A DNA stretch of 64,000 nt, taken from the NCBI RefSeq assembly GCF_000349945.1, contig NC_020516.1, positions 558,001 through 622,000 on the forward strand. Direction: 5' to 3'. Made by a program: the position numbers and the translations under genes. The notes below the pieces were generated by a model. That model was given only the letters and a program-made list of their open reading frames with translations. It did not search any database and was not told the DNA's origin. Every line of letters starts with the position of its first letter. Positions within the stretch are counted from its first letter, which is position 1. This DNA is from Azoarcus sp. KH32C (GTDB taxonomy: Bacteria > Pseudomonadota > Gammaproteobacteria > Burkholderiales > Rhodocyclaceae). Below are positions 16,649 to 25,368 of this stretch, in pieces.

Positions 16649-18478
16649 TCAAGCCGCTGCGGACGACGTCGTGTCGAGACGCATCTTGACGAAGGAGCCT
16701 GGGGCGTCTTCGAGGACCTTCAGCTTGCCCTTGGCGGGATCGCGCGCGTCGACCTGCTCGGGGTCATGGGCGGTGACCCACGACTGCCAGTCGGTCCACC
16801 ACGAACCGGCCTGCTGCTGGGCGCCTTCGAACCACTTGTCGGCGCTGTCCGGCAGCTTCGCGGCCGGGTTCAGCCAGTAGCCGTACTTGTTCGCGGCCGG
16901 CGGGTTGACGATGCCAGCGATGTGGCCCGAGCCGCCGAGCACGAAGCGCACGGGGCCGCCGAAGTTCGTCGCGCCGATGTAGGTGCTCTTCCACGGGGCG
17001 ATGTGGTCTTCCAGCGTCGAGATGAAGTAGCACGGAACCTTGATCTTCCCGAGATCGATCGGCACGCCGTCGATCTCGATCCCTCCCGGCTGGGCCAGCA
17101 GGTTCTGCATGTACATCGTGCGCAGATAGAAGCTGTGCATCTTCGCCGGCATGCGCGTCGAATCGGAGTTCCAGTACAGCAGGTCGAACGGGAAGGGGTC
17201 CTTGCCCATCAGGTAGTTGTTCACCACGAAGGACCAGATCAAATCATTGGCGCGCAGCATGTTGAAGGTGCCGGCCATCTCCGAGCCTTCCAGGTAGCCG
17301 CGCTCGAACATCTTTTTCTCGAGGCTGGTGACCTGGCCTTCGTCGATGAAGACACCCAGCTCGCCCGGCTCCGAGAAATCGGTCATCGTCGTGAAGAAGG
17401 TCGCTGCCGCGATGCGCTTCTGCTTCTTGCCGGCAAGGTAGGCGAGCGTCGTTGCGAGCAGCGTGCCGCCGAGGCAGTAGCCGCAGGCGTTCACTTCCTT
17501 CTCGCCGGTCTGCTTCTCGATCGCGTCGAGCGCGGCGACGATGCCTTCGAGCACGTAGGAGTCGAAGGTCTTCTCGGCCTGGCGCTCGTCGGGGTTCACC
17601 CACGAGATCACGAACACCGTGTGGCCCTGGTCCACGCACCACTTGATGTAGGAGTTCTTCTCGCGCAGGTCGAGGATGTAGAACTTGTTGATCCAGGGCG
17701 GCACGATCAGCAGCGGACGCTTGAGCGCCTTGCCGGTGGACGGCGTGTACTGCACCAGCTGCATCATGTCGGTCTGGAACACGACCTTGCCCGGGGTTGT
17801 CGCGACGTTGCGGCCGAGCTCGAATGCGGTGGTGTCGGTCATCTTGACGCGCAGGTGGCCGCCGCCGTCTTCCATGTCGCGCAACAGGTTGTTGAGACCC
17901 TTGATCAGGTTCTGGCCGTTGCTCTTGACCGTCTCGCGGAACACTTCCGGGTTGGTCAGCGCAAAGTTCGACGGCGACAGCGCGTCGATGTACTGGCGGG
18001 TGTAGAAGTTGACCTTCTTCTGCGTCTGCTCGTCGAGGCCGTCGACGCCGCACACGGTGTCATGCACGTGGCGCGCGGCGATCAGGTAGGACTGCTTGAC
18101 GAAATCGAACAGGAAGTGCTCTTCCCACTGTTCGTCCTTGAAGCGCTTGTCGCTCTTCTCGGGTTCGGCGATCGGCGTGCCGTGCATGCCCATCACGCGC
18201 AGCATCGAGTGCTGCCACAGCGAGAAGTAGTCCCACACCAGGTTCATCTGCGACTGGGCGAGCTTGTAGGGGTTCGCGAGCAGCTTGGCCATCATGTCCA
18301 TGAAGGCCTGGGCGATGCCCAGCTCGTCGCTGGGGGTCGCGACACCCTTCTTCAGCTGGCGTTGCACGTGATCGCTGATCAGGTGGGAGGCGCGCTGTGC
18401 GACTTCGGCGTAGGTCTTCGCGACTTCCTGGGGGTCGGGCAGTTCCGGGAACACGGTCTCGGGGGTGGGTGCAGCCAT
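16649..18478 (-). CDS. phaC: Class I poly(3-hydroxyalkanoate) synthase PhaC
   Basis: Polymerises (R)-3-hydroxyacyl-CoA into PHA granules. The 609-residue length fits class I. The alpha/beta-hydrolase core has the lipase-like box GYCLGG with the catalytic Cys at about residue 333, the upstream PPWINKFYILDL segment, and HIAPW and SGHIAGIVNPP with the catalytic Asp/His region. ATG 18478 (MAAPTPETVFPELPDPQEV) is preceded by AGGAGC. phaA/phaB do not adjoin; the MBL-fold gene 20 bp upstream is probably cotranscribed. Polymer storage fits the acetyl-CoA-producing genes downstream on the other strand. Confidence 0.96.
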   Translation of the reverse strand: MAAPTPETVFPELPDPQEVAKTYAEVAQRASHLISDHVQRQLKKGVATPSDELGIAQAFMDMMAKLLANPYKLAQSQMNLVWDYFSLWQHSMLRVMGMHGTPIAEPEKSDKRFKDEQWEEHFLFDFVKQSYLIAARHVHDTVCGVDGLDEQTQKKVNFYTRQYIDALSPSNFALTNPEVFRETVKSNGQNLIKGLNNLLRDMEDGGGHLRVKMTDTTAFELGRNVATTPGKVVFQTDMMQLVQYTPSTGKALKRPLLIVPPWINKFYILDLREKNSYIKWCVDQGHTVFVISWVNPDERQAEKTFDSYVLEGIVAALDAIEKQTGEKEVNACGYCLGGTLLATTLAYLAGKKQKRIAAATFFTTMTDFSEPGELGVFIDEGQVTSLEKKMFERGYLEGSEMAGTFNMLRANDLIWSFVVNNYLMGKDPFPFDLLYWNSDSTRMPAKMHSFYLRTMYMQNLLAQPGGIEIDGVPIDLGKIKVPCYFISTLEDHIAPWKSTYIGATNFGGPVRFVLGGSGHIAGIVNPPAANKYGYWLNPAAKLPDSADKWFEGAQQQAGSWWTDWQSWVTAHDPEQVDARDPAKGKLKVLEDAPGSFVKMRLDTTSSAAA

Positions 18479-18498
18479 TTTGTAACTAGCTCCTGTTT

Positions 18499-19545
18499 TC
18501 AAGCGGATCTTCGTGCAAATCGGATGATGCCGTCCTGGCCCGCCACCTTGCGCGCTTCATCGCGCGCAACGAGGTAGTTCAGGTGGGCAATCGCCTCTCC
18601 CATGGCGAACATCACCTGGTGCGTGTCCAGCTCGCGGGGGAACAAGGTCGATAGCAGCTCTCCCGCGCTGCGCGGGGTGCCAATCTCACCCAGCAACGCG
18701 TCACACCGTTCCCGGTGGTGCGCTTCGAGTTGTGCAATGCGCGCACGGATACCACGGAACGGATGACCATGCGATGGTAGCACGAGCGTGTCGTCCGGCA
18801 AGTCCTTGATGCGTTGCAATGAATCAAGAAACCAGCCCAACGGGTCGTCATTTGGCGTTGCAGCATAAACGCTAACATTGGTCGAGATCCGCGGCAGCAG
18901 CATGTCGCCCGAAATGAGGACTCCGAGTGTCTCGCAGTACAGGCTCGCGTGCTCGGGGGCGTGCCCGTAGCCGACGATGACGCGCCAGTCGTTGTCGCCG
19001 ATGCGCAGAACGCTGCCGTCGAAGAGGCGGTGGTAGCTCGACGGCAGCGCCGGCACGCCGCGCCGGTAGCCGTTGCCGCGCTCCTGAAGGGCTTCGAGGC
19101 GCGCGTCGTCGAGGCCATTGGCGCGGAACTGCGCGAGCATGTCTGCGACGCCGCTGCCGGGCATCTGGTTCCAGATCGCATGGCCGGCGAGGAATTCTCC
19201 CTGGGTCATGGTGATCGGCGCGCCGTCGCGCTCTGCGAGCCAGCTTGCGAGTCCAAGGTGGTCCGGGTGGCAGTGCGTGACGACGATGCGCGACAGCGGA
19301 CGGGTGTCGCGGGCGAGGATGGTTTCCCAGTGCGCGCGGACCGGGTCGAGCCCGAAGCCGGTGTCGACGACGGTGAGGGCCTCGCCGTCGTCGAGCAGCC
19401 ACAGGTTGATATGGTCGAGCGCGAACGGCAGGGGCATGCGGATCCAGCCGACGCCCGGCGCGACGGCGCGGACCTCGCCGCCGGCGGGCACGCCGTCGAA
19501 GGGGTAGGTGAGCGCGTTGGGGCTTGCTGCGGAAGCTTGTGTCAT
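18499..19545 (-). CDS. Metallo-beta-lactamase-fold hydrolase
   Basis: 348 residues with the MBL metal site HCHPDH (VVTHCHPDHLGLASWL), a later His in GYGHAPEHASLY, and SGDMLLP with the bridging Asp. A C-terminal helical extension with a winged-helix-like region (LDTHQVMFAMGEAIAHLNYL) is like that of LACTB2-type hydrolases, which act on thioesters or RNA. The substrate is unknown. It lies 20 bp upstream of phaC on the same strand and is divergent from the MerR-type regulator, so a role in acyl-CoA or PHA metabolism is a reasonable guess. Confidence 0.85.
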   Translation of the reverse strand: MTQASAASPNALTYPFDGVPAGGEVRAVAPGVGWIRMPLPFALDHINLWLLDDGEALTVVDTGFGLDPVRAHWETILARDTRPLSRIVVTHCHPDHLGLASWLAERDGAPITMTQGEFLAGHAIWNQMPGSGVADMLAQFRANGLDDARLEALQERGNGYRRGVPALPSSYHRLFDGSVLRIGDNDWRVIVGYGHAPEHASLYCETLGVLISGDMLLPRISTNVSVYAATPNDDPLGWFLDSLQRIKDLPDDTLVLPSHGHPFRGIRARIAQLEAHHRERCDALLGEIGTPRSAGELLSTLFPRELDTHQVMFAMGEAIAHLNYLVARDEARKVAGQDGIIRFARRSA

Positions 19546-19624
19546 CTGTCGCCTCGTTGGGGGGAGGAAGGCAGTTCGGGCAATTGGGACGATTGCCCAA
19601 AACCTGCAATTCTGTTTAACTTTT

Positions 19625-19655
19625 TTGTCCGGTCGGCGCGAACGCCGACGATAAA
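19625..19655 (+). promoter_or_regulatory. MerR-type promoter candidate with a 19-bp spacer containing a dyad
   Basis: TTGTCC (19625-19630) and GATAAA (19650-19655) are separated by 19 bp. The spacer holds the perfect inverted repeat GTCGGCG-CGAA-CGCCGAC (19632-19649). An elongated spacer filled by an operator is the hallmark of MerR-controlled promoters. It lies 35 bp before the regulator gene, so autoregulation is likely. Confidence 0.5.
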
Positions 19656-19690
19656 TAGTTGGACAACGGTTTTACTTCGAGCATCAGGCA

Positions 19691-20128
19691 ATGGCAAGCG
19701 AACAAACCTATTCGATCACCCAGCTCGCACGCGAGTTCGACGTCACGCCGCGCGCGATCCGCTTCTACGAGGACCAGGGGCTGCTCAAGCCCGCGCGCTC
19801 CGGGCGGACCCGGGTGTATTCCAAGGCCGACCGCACCCGCCTGAAACTGACGCTGCGCGGCAAGCGCCTCGGGCTCTCGCTCGCGCAGATCAAGGAACTG
19901 CTCGAGATGCACGGCGGCGTGCGCAATTCCGCGCCGCAGCTGCGGCAATTCCTCATCGTGCTCGCCGAACGCCGCGCGGCGCTGGAGCAGCAACGCGAAG
20001 ACATCGTCGGCTTGCTGTCGGAAATCGATTCCCTTGAAAAGCAATGTTCCGAACTCCTCGGGCACGACCCCGGCCGGGCAGCCGAGGAACGCGCGGAAGT
20101 CGTTCGTCAGGCCCGCACGGGGGCTTGA
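19691..20128 (+). CDS. liuR: MerR-family regulator, LiuR-like
   Basis: 145-residue MerR protein: N-terminal winged HTH (YSITQLAREFDVTPRAIRFYEDQGLLKP within about residues 6-33), wing residues RVYSKADRTRLK, then a long dimerisation helix and a short C-terminus without a metal-binding Cys cluster. LiuR-type regulators control leucine/isovalerate and acyl-CoA catabolism genes. The genes downstream (hydratase, HMG-CoA lyase, thiolase, acyl-CoA dehydrogenase) support that role. The symbol is by context and similarity, not proof. Confidence 0.78.
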   Translation: MASEQTYSITQLAREFDVTPRAIRFYEDQGLLKPARSGRTRVYSKADRTRLKLTLRGKRLGLSLAQIKELLEMHGGVRNSAPQLRQFLIVLAERRAALEQQREDIVGLLSEIDSLEKQCSELLGHDPGRAAEERAEVVRQARTGA

Positions 20129-20144
20129 TTTTTTTTGCCGTTGA

Positions 20145-20160
20145 TTTACGTTGACGTAAA
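20145..20160. promoter_or_regulatory. Candidate operator TTTACGT-N2-ACGTAAA
   Basis: A perfect 7-bp inverted repeat (20145-20151 and 20154-20160) lies between the MerR-type gene and the thioesterase gene. TTGATT (20141-20146) and TAATCA (20163-20168), 16 bp apart, could be promoter boxes around it. ACGT-centred palindromes are, from memory, typical of LiuR-type operators. It differs from the dyad upstream of the regulator gene. Confidence 0.55.
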
Positions 20161-20198
20161 CGTAATCAAAATCAAAAATAGCCGCAACAGGAGACGCG

Positions 20199-20666
20199 AT
20201 GAAACACGAAGCCCTGGTTTTCCAGCCGCGCGACGAGGGCTACGCCGAGCGCGTGCGGGCGAGCTTCGACCTGCAGCAGGCGATGACGCTGATCGGGGCG
20301 GAGCTGGCGGTGGTCGATCCGGGCTACGTGGAGATCCACCTCCCGTACAAGCCGGAGATCACCCAGCAGCACGGCTTCATCCACGGCGGCGTGGTGGGGA
20401 TGATCGCGGATTCCGCGGCCGGCTACGCGGCGAACACGCTGACGCCCGCGGACGCGAGCGTGCTGACGGTCGAGTACAAGCTCAACCTGCTCGCGCCCGC
20501 CGACGGCGAGCGGCTCGTCGCCCGCGGCGAGGTGATCCGTCCGGGACGCACGCTACTGATCACGCGGGCCGAGGTGTTCGCAGTGAAGCATGAACAATGG
20601 ACGCTGTGCGCCGTGATGCAGCAGACGATCATGGCGATGCACGGAAAGAAGGAAAAGGCCGGCTGA
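20199..20666 (+). CDS. PaaI-family hotdog-fold acyl-CoA thioesterase
   Basis: 155 residues with a hotdog fold. QQHGFIHGGVVGMIADSAAG contains the HGG motif on the long helix, followed by VEYKLNLLAPADG and repeated beta strands. Family members hydrolyse acyl-CoA or aryl-CoA thioesters, often to free CoA from dead-end intermediates. An AGGAGA ribosome-binding site precedes the ATG. As first gene after the palindromic operator it is probably under the MerR-type regulator. Confidence 0.88.
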   Translation: MKHEALVFQPRDEGYAERVRASFDLQQAMTLIGAELAVVDPGYVEIHLPYKPEITQQHGFIHGGVVGMIADSAAGYAANTLTPADASVLTVEYKLNLLAPADGERLVARGEVIRPGRTLLITRAEVFAVKHEQWTLCAVMQQTIMAMHGKKEKAG

Positions 20667-20847
20667 GCCGGTTGCGAACAGCGAAGGAGTGGCAGGCGGA
20701 ATGGTTGGGATCAAGGGGGCAGCGAGCCGAATCGCGAATGCGAATCATCGCCGCCGGATGTGGCTGTGGCAGGATGCAGGGTTGCGTGTGCGATTCGTTC
20801 GCGCCGGCGCGGCCCGCTGCATCGCGGCCGCGAGATCCATATAACCA

Positions 20848-20874
20848 GCGGACCCGGCTGATTTTGCGGTCCGC
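20848..20874. repeat. Inverted repeat in the thioesterase-to-fusion gene gap
   Basis: GCGGACC (20848-20854) and GGTCCGC (20868-20874) form a 7-bp stem with a 13-nt loop, 21 bp before the next start codon. The 229-bp gap holds no gene I can support. Confidence 0.35.
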
Positions 20875-20895
20875 CCCTTGTTCCCGGGAGAGAAG

Positions 20896-22035
20896 ATGAC
20901 AGTGAAGCTTCGCGCACTGAGTGCTGACGATCAGGTCGAACTGGATCACGTGCGGCAGTTTTTCCGCAATTACGCGGCATGGCTGGGTGTGGACCTGTGT
21001 TTCCAGGGCTTCGGCGACGAGATGGCGTCGCTGCCGGGTGCGTATTCGGCGCCGGAAGGCCGCCTGTTCTACGCGGAACAGGACGCTCAGCCAGCCGGAT
21101 GCGTGGGGCTGCGCCGGTTCTCCGAAGGCGTGTGCGAGATGAAGCGCCTGTACGTCGAGCCGAGTTTCCGCGGCCTGGGTATCGGGCGTGAACTGGTGCT
21201 GGCGGCGATCCGCACGGCGAAGGACCTCGGCTACCGCCGCATCCTGCTCGACACGCTGCCGGCGATGCGCATTGCGGTGAAGCTGTATCGCGAGATGGGT
21301 TTCAAGGAGGCCCCGGCCTACTACCCGACGCCGATCGAAGGCACGATCTTCCTGTCGCTGGACCTCGAGAACTGGTCCGAGGAAGAGGTCGCGAGCGAGA
21401 ACCTGTTCCACCTCTTCGACTACAACCGCGCGTGGGCGCAGCAGATGCGCCAGGTCGATCCGGGCTTTTTCGAGAAGCTGTCGAAGTTGCAGTCGCCGGA
21501 GTACCTGTGGATCGGCTGCTCGGATTCGCGCGTGCCGGCGAACCAGATCATCGGCCTGTTGCCGGGCGAAGTGTTCGTGCATCGCAACGTCGCGAACGTT
21601 GTGGTGCATACCGACCTCAACTGTCTGTCGGTGATGCAGTTCGCCGTCGACGTGTTGAAGGTCAAGCACATCATGGTCGTGGGCCACTACGGCTGCGGCG
21701 GCGTGAAGGCGGCGCTGACGCGCGAGCGCGTCGGGCTCGTCGATCTGTGGTTGCGCCATGTGCAGGACGTGCATGTCAAACATCGCAAGCGCGTGGATGG
21801 ACTGCCGCTCGAACTGGCACAAGACCGTCTGTGCGAGTTGAACTCGCTGGAGCAGGTCGTGAACGTGTGCCAGAGCGTGGTCGTGCAGGACGCATGGCGT
21901 CGCGGCCAGCCGCTGACCGTGCACGCGTGGATTTATGGATTGAAGGACGGGCTGGTGCGCGATCTGGGTCTGAACGTGCGCCGCCCCGAAGATTTGATGC
22001 CGCGCTATATCGCGGCACTTGAAGCACTGGCCTGA
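20896..22035 (+). CDS. GNAT acetyltransferase fused to beta-class carbonic anhydrase
   Basis: 379 residues in two domains. Residues about 1-160 are a GNAT N-acetyltransferase with the acetyl-CoA loop RGLGIGREL (92-100) preceded by MKRLYVEPS. Residues about 165-379 are a beta-carbonic anhydrase of the Can type with the zinc site CSDSR (Cys208, Asp210, Arg212) and HYGCGG (His264, Cys267), plus VFVHRNVANVV. The anhydrase part is complete, so CO2/bicarbonate interconversion is expected; the acetyltransferase substrate is unknown. The start is ATG 20896, preceded by GGGAGAGA. No frameshift joins them: the fusion is one continuous frame, placed in an acyl-CoA catabolic cluster. Confidence 0.9.
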   Translation: MTVKLRALSADDQVELDHVRQFFRNYAAWLGVDLCFQGFGDEMASLPGAYSAPEGRLFYAEQDAQPAGCVGLRRFSEGVCEMKRLYVEPSFRGLGIGRELVLAAIRTAKDLGYRRILLDTLPAMRIAVKLYREMGFKEAPAYYPTPIEGTIFLSLDLENWSEEEVASENLFHLFDYNRAWAQQMRQVDPGFFEKLSKLQSPEYLWIGCSDSRVPANQIIGLLPGEVFVHRNVANVVVHTDLNCLSVMQFAVDVLKVKHIMVVGHYGCGGVKAALTRERVGLVDLWLRHVQDVHVKHRKRVDGLPLELAQDRLCELNSLEQVVNVCQSVVVQDAWRRGQPLTVHAWIYGLKDGLVRDLGLNVRRPEDLMPRYIAALEALA

Positions 22036-22075
22036 GAGCCGGATCTATGTATGGTTAGTTTCTGAGGAGAGAAGC

Positions 22076-23266
22076 ATGAGTGATCCCGTCGTTATCGTTT
22101 CCGCCGCACGTACCCCGATGGGCGGTTTCCAGGGCGAGCTGTCCGGCCTTACCGGGCCGCAGCTTGGCGCTGTCGCAATTCAGGCCGCCGTCGAGCGCGC
22201 CGGGATCACTCCCGAGCAGGTGCAGGAAGTGCTGATGGGCTGCGTGCTGCCGGCGGGTGTCGGCCAGGCGCCGGCCCGCCAGGCGGCGCTCGGCGCGGGC
22301 CTGCCGCTCTCCGCAGGCTGCACGACGATCAGCAAGGTGTGCGGTTCGGGCATGAAGGCGACGATGCTGGCGCATGACCTGCTCGTGGCTGGCACCAACG
22401 ACGTGATGGTCGCGGGCGGCATGGAGTCGATGTCGAACGCGCCCTACCTGCTGCCCAAGGCTCGCGGCGGCTATCGCCTCGGCCATGGCCAGGTGCTCGA
22501 CCACATGTTCCTCGACGGTCTCGAAGACAGCTACTCGAAGGAGAACAAGGGCCGCCTGATGGGCACCTTCGCCGAGGACTGCGCAAGCCACTTCGACTTT
22601 ACGCGCGCCGCGCAGGACGAGTTCGCGATCGCCTCGACGACGCGCGCGCAGGCCGCGATCAAGGACGGCAGCTTCGCGTGGGAAGTCGCGCCGGTGACCG
22701 TGTCGGGCCGCAAGGGCGACGTCGTCATCGACAAGGACGAGCAGCCGCCGAAGGCGCAGATCGACAAGATCGCCGGCCTGAAGCCCGCGTTCGCCAAGGA
22801 CGGCACCGTCACCGCCGCGAACTCGAGCTCGATTTCCGATGGCGCCGCGGCACTCGTGCTGATGCGCCGCTCGACCGCCGACAAGCTGGGCCTGAAGCCG
22901 CTCGCGACCATCGTCGGTCACGCGACGCACGCGCAGGAACCCGCGTGGTTCACGACCGCCCCGGTCGGCGCGATGCAGAAGGTGCTCGCGAAGGCCGGCT
23001 GGACGAAGGACGACGTCGACCTGTGGGAAATCAACGAAGCCTTCGCGGTCGTCACGATGGCGGCGATGAAGGAGCTCGACCTGCCGCACGACAAGGTGAA
23101 CGTGCATGGCGGCGCCTGCGCGCTGGGCCATCCGATCGGCGCTTCGGGCGCTCGCATCATCGTCACGCTGCTCGGCGCGCTGAAGAAGTACGGCAAGAAG
23201 CGCGGCGTCGCGAGCCTGTGCATCGGCGGCGGCGAAGCGACGGCAGTTGCGGTGGAGTTCGCCTAA
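22076..23266 (+). CDS. Thiolase (acetyl-CoA C-acetyltransferase type)
   Basis: 396 residues of the thiolase family: nucleophilic Cys in SKVCGSGMKA (about residue 89), His in the NEAF region, and the second catalytic Cys region with GGACALGHPIGASGAR and CIGGGEATAVAVE at the C-terminus. It splits acetoacetyl-CoA or 3-ketoacyl-CoA; short-chain specificity is inferred from overall AtoB/PhaA likeness. ATG 22076 is preceded by AGGAGAG. Its stop TAA abuts the next ATG, so it is translationally coupled to the acyl-CoA dehydrogenase gene. Confidence 0.93.
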   Translation: MSDPVVIVSAARTPMGGFQGELSGLTGPQLGAVAIQAAVERAGITPEQVQEVLMGCVLPAGVGQAPARQAALGAGLPLSAGCTTISKVCGSGMKATMLAHDLLVAGTNDVMVAGGMESMSNAPYLLPKARGGYRLGHGQVLDHMFLDGLEDSYSKENKGRLMGTFAEDCASHFDFTRAAQDEFAIASTTRAQAAIKDGSFAWEVAPVTVSGRKGDVVIDKDEQPPKAQIDKIAGLKPAFAKDGTVTAANSSSISDGAAALVLMRRSTADKLGLKPLATIVGHATHAQEPAWFTTAPVGAMQKVLAKAGWTKDDVDLWEINEAFAVVTMAAMKELDLPHDKVNVHGGACALGHPIGASGARIIVTLLGALKKYGKKRGVASLCIGGGEATAVAVEFA

Positions 23267-24400
23267 ATGATCCTCACGCAAGAACAGGAAATGATTCGCG
23301 ACTCTCTGCGCGCCTTCGCGCAGGAGCGTCTCGCCCCCTTCGCCGCCGAATGGGACCGCAACCATACCTTCCCGCGCGAAGCGTTGAAGGAACTCGCCGA
23401 GCTGGGTGCCTTGGGCATGGTCGTGCCTGAGCAGTGGGGCGGCGCGGGCATGGACTACGTGAGCCTCGTGCTCGCGCTGGAGGAGATCGCGGCCGGTGAT
23501 GGCGCGACCTCGACCATCGTGAGCGTGCAGAACTCGCTCGCCTGCGGCATCCCGAACCGTTACGGCAACGACGCGCAGAAGGAAAAGTGGCTGAAGCCGC
23601 TCGCGAGCGGCCAGAAGCTCGGCTGCTTTTGCCTGACCGAGCCGCACGTGGGCTCGGACGCCTCGGCGCTGAAGACCTCCGCCGTGCGTGACGGGGATCA
23701 TTGGGTCATCAACGGGGTAAAACAGTTCATCACGACCGGCCGCGAGGCCGACGTCGCGATCGTGTTCGCGGTGACCGACAAGACCGCGGGCAAGAAGGGC
23801 ATCTCGTGCTTCCTCGTGCCGACGAACACGCCGGGCTACATCGTCGCGCGCATCGAGGAAAAGATGGGCCAGAAGGCCTCCGACACCGCGCAGATCCTCT
23901 TCGAGAACTGTCGCGTGCCGGCGGACGCGCTGCTCGGCGCCGAAGGCGAAGGCTACAAGATCGCGCTGTCGAACCTCGAAGCGGGCCGCATCGGCATCGC
24001 CGCGCAATGCCTCGGCATGGCGCGCGCAGCGCTCGAAGCGGCCGTCAAGTACGCGCACGAGCGCGAGACTTTCGGCAAGCCGATCTTCGAGCACCAGGCG
24101 GTGAATTTCCGCCTCGCCGACATGGCGACGCAGCTCGAAGCCGCGCGCCAGCTCGTGTGGCATGCCGCAACGCTGAAGGATGCCGGCCGGCCCTGCCTGA
24201 AGGAAGCCTCGATGGCGAAGCTCTTCGCTTCCGAGATGGCGGAGAAGGTGTGCTCGGACGCGATCCAGATCCACGGCGGCTACGGCTATGTCAGCGACTT
24301 CCCGGTCGAGCGCATCTACCGCGACGTGCGGGTGTGCCAGATCTACGAAGGCGCGAGCGACATCCAGCGCCTCGTGATCGGCCGCTCGCTGGCGATCTAG
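23267..24400 (+). CDS. Acyl-CoA dehydrogenase, short-chain type
   Basis: 377-residue FAD enzyme oxidising acyl-CoA to enoyl-CoA and passing electrons to ETF. Family signatures CFCLTEPHVGSDASALKT and the C-terminal QIHGGYGYVSDFPVERIYRD are intact. The catalytic base is the Glu in CQIYEGASDIQR, as in short/medium-chain dehydrogenases. Isovaleryl-CoA dehydrogenases have GAGTSE here and use a different Glu, so despite the leucine-type neighbours this is probably not LiuA. The start codon immediately follows the thiolase stop. Confidence 0.92.
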   Translation: MILTQEQEMIRDSLRAFAQERLAPFAAEWDRNHTFPREALKELAELGALGMVVPEQWGGAGMDYVSLVLALEEIAAGDGATSTIVSVQNSLACGIPNRYGNDAQKEKWLKPLASGQKLGCFCLTEPHVGSDASALKTSAVRDGDHWVINGVKQFITTGREADVAIVFAVTDKTAGKKGISCFLVPTNTPGYIVARIEEKMGQKASDTAQILFENCRVPADALLGAEGEGYKIALSNLEAGRIGIAAQCLGMARAALEAAVKYAHERETFGKPIFEHQAVNFRLADMATQLEAARQLVWHAATLKDAGRPCLKEASMAKLFASEMAEKVCSDAIQIHGGYGYVSDFPVERIYRDVRVCQIYEGASDIQRLVIGRSLAI

Positions 24401-24416
24401 TAGGTTTTTGTTTTAC

Positions 24417-24492
24417 GGTCCTGCGGGAGTAGTCGCGGCGGGCATCTCCCTGCAGCCTCCCTCTCGATTCTCTGCCGTGTTCCGCAGGACCT
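24417..24492. repeat. Long-range 10-bp inverted repeat between acyl-CoA dehydrogenase and hydratase genes
   Basis: GGTCCTGCGG (24417-24426) and CCGCAGGACC (24483-24492) are exact reverse complements around a 56-nt loop, within a 155-bp gap that otherwise holds no gene. It may form an mRNA stem between two operon segments. Confidence 0.4.
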
Positions 24493-24555
24493 CTTTATCC
24501 CGGCAAGGGGCCGCAAGAGCCCCGCTAACGAACAAGACTCAATCAGGAGACGGAA

Positions 24556-25347
24556 TTGAAGTACGAAACCCTCGAAATTTCGCTCGAACAGGGCGTGGCG
24601 ACAGTCTGGATGAATCGTCCGGATGTGCATAACGCCTTCAACGCGCAGCTCATCGCCGACATCACCGCGGCCTGCCGCCAGCTCGACGGCGACGACGCAG
24701 TGCGCGTCGTGGTGCTCGCGGGCCGTGGCAAGAGCTTCTCGGCCGGCGCCGACCTCAACTGGATGAAGGCCGCGGGCGAGGCGAGCGTCGAGGAAAATCT
24801 CGCCGATGCGCGCAAGCTCGCCGGCATGCTGCGCACGCTCTCCGAAATGCAGAAGCCGACGATCGCGCGCGTGCAAGGTGCGGCGTTGGGCGGCGGCATG
24901 GGGCTCGCGTCCGCGTGCGACATCTGCGTCGCGTCCGACAAGGCGGTGTTCGCGACCTCCGAGGTCAAGTTCGGCATCATCCCGTCGGCGATCAGCCCCT
25001 ACGTGATCCGTGCGATCGGCGAGCGCCAGTCCTACCGCTACTTTCAGTCGGCCGAGCGGATTTCCGCCGAGCGCGCCGGGGAGATCGGCCTCGCGCACGA
25101 GGTCGTCGCGGCCGAGGAACTCGACGCGAAGGTTCATGAGATCGTGATGGCGCTGTTGCAGGGCGGGCCGAAGGCGCAGGCCGCGGCGAAGGACCTGATC
25201 CGTGCGGTTGCGAACCGGCCGGTGTCGGACGAAGTCGTCGAGGACACCGCGCGCCGCATCTCGGGCCTGCGTGCGACGCCGGAAGCGAAGGAGGGCCTCG
25301 ACGCCTTCCTGTCGAAGCGTCCCGCCGCCTGGATTCCGGCGCACTAA
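24556..25347 (+). CDS. liuC: Enoyl-CoA hydratase family, methylglutaconyl-CoA hydratase-like
   Basis: 263-residue crotonase-fold enzyme. FSAGADLNWM (oxyanion-hole region) is characteristic of methylglutaconyl-CoA hydratases, and QGAALGGGMGLASACDICVA plus SEVKFGIIPSAISPYVIRA hold the second oxyanion Gly and the catalytic Glu region. In leucine degradation it would hydrate 3-methylglutaconyl-CoA to HMG-CoA, the substrate of the next gene's product. Translation appears to start at TTG 24556, six bases after AGGAG. It is followed 21 bp later by the lyase gene. Confidence 0.82.
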   Translation: MKYETLEISLEQGVATVWMNRPDVHNAFNAQLIADITAACRQLDGDDAVRVVVLAGRGKSFSAGADLNWMKAAGEASVEENLADARKLAGMLRTLSEMQKPTIARVQGAALGGGMGLASACDICVASDKAVFATSEVKFGIIPSAISPYVIRAIGERQSYRYFQSAERISAERAGEIGLAHEVVAAEELDAKVHEIVMALLQGGPKAQAAAKDLIRAVANRPVSDEVVEDTARRISGLRATPEAKEGLDAFLSKRPAAWIPAH

Positions 25348-25368
25348 GCGCTGCGCGAGGAGAACATC

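Noticed and set aside
20127..20140. T-run after the MerR-type gene as a terminator
   Set aside because: The preceding GCCC/GGGC pairing is too short and irregular to call.
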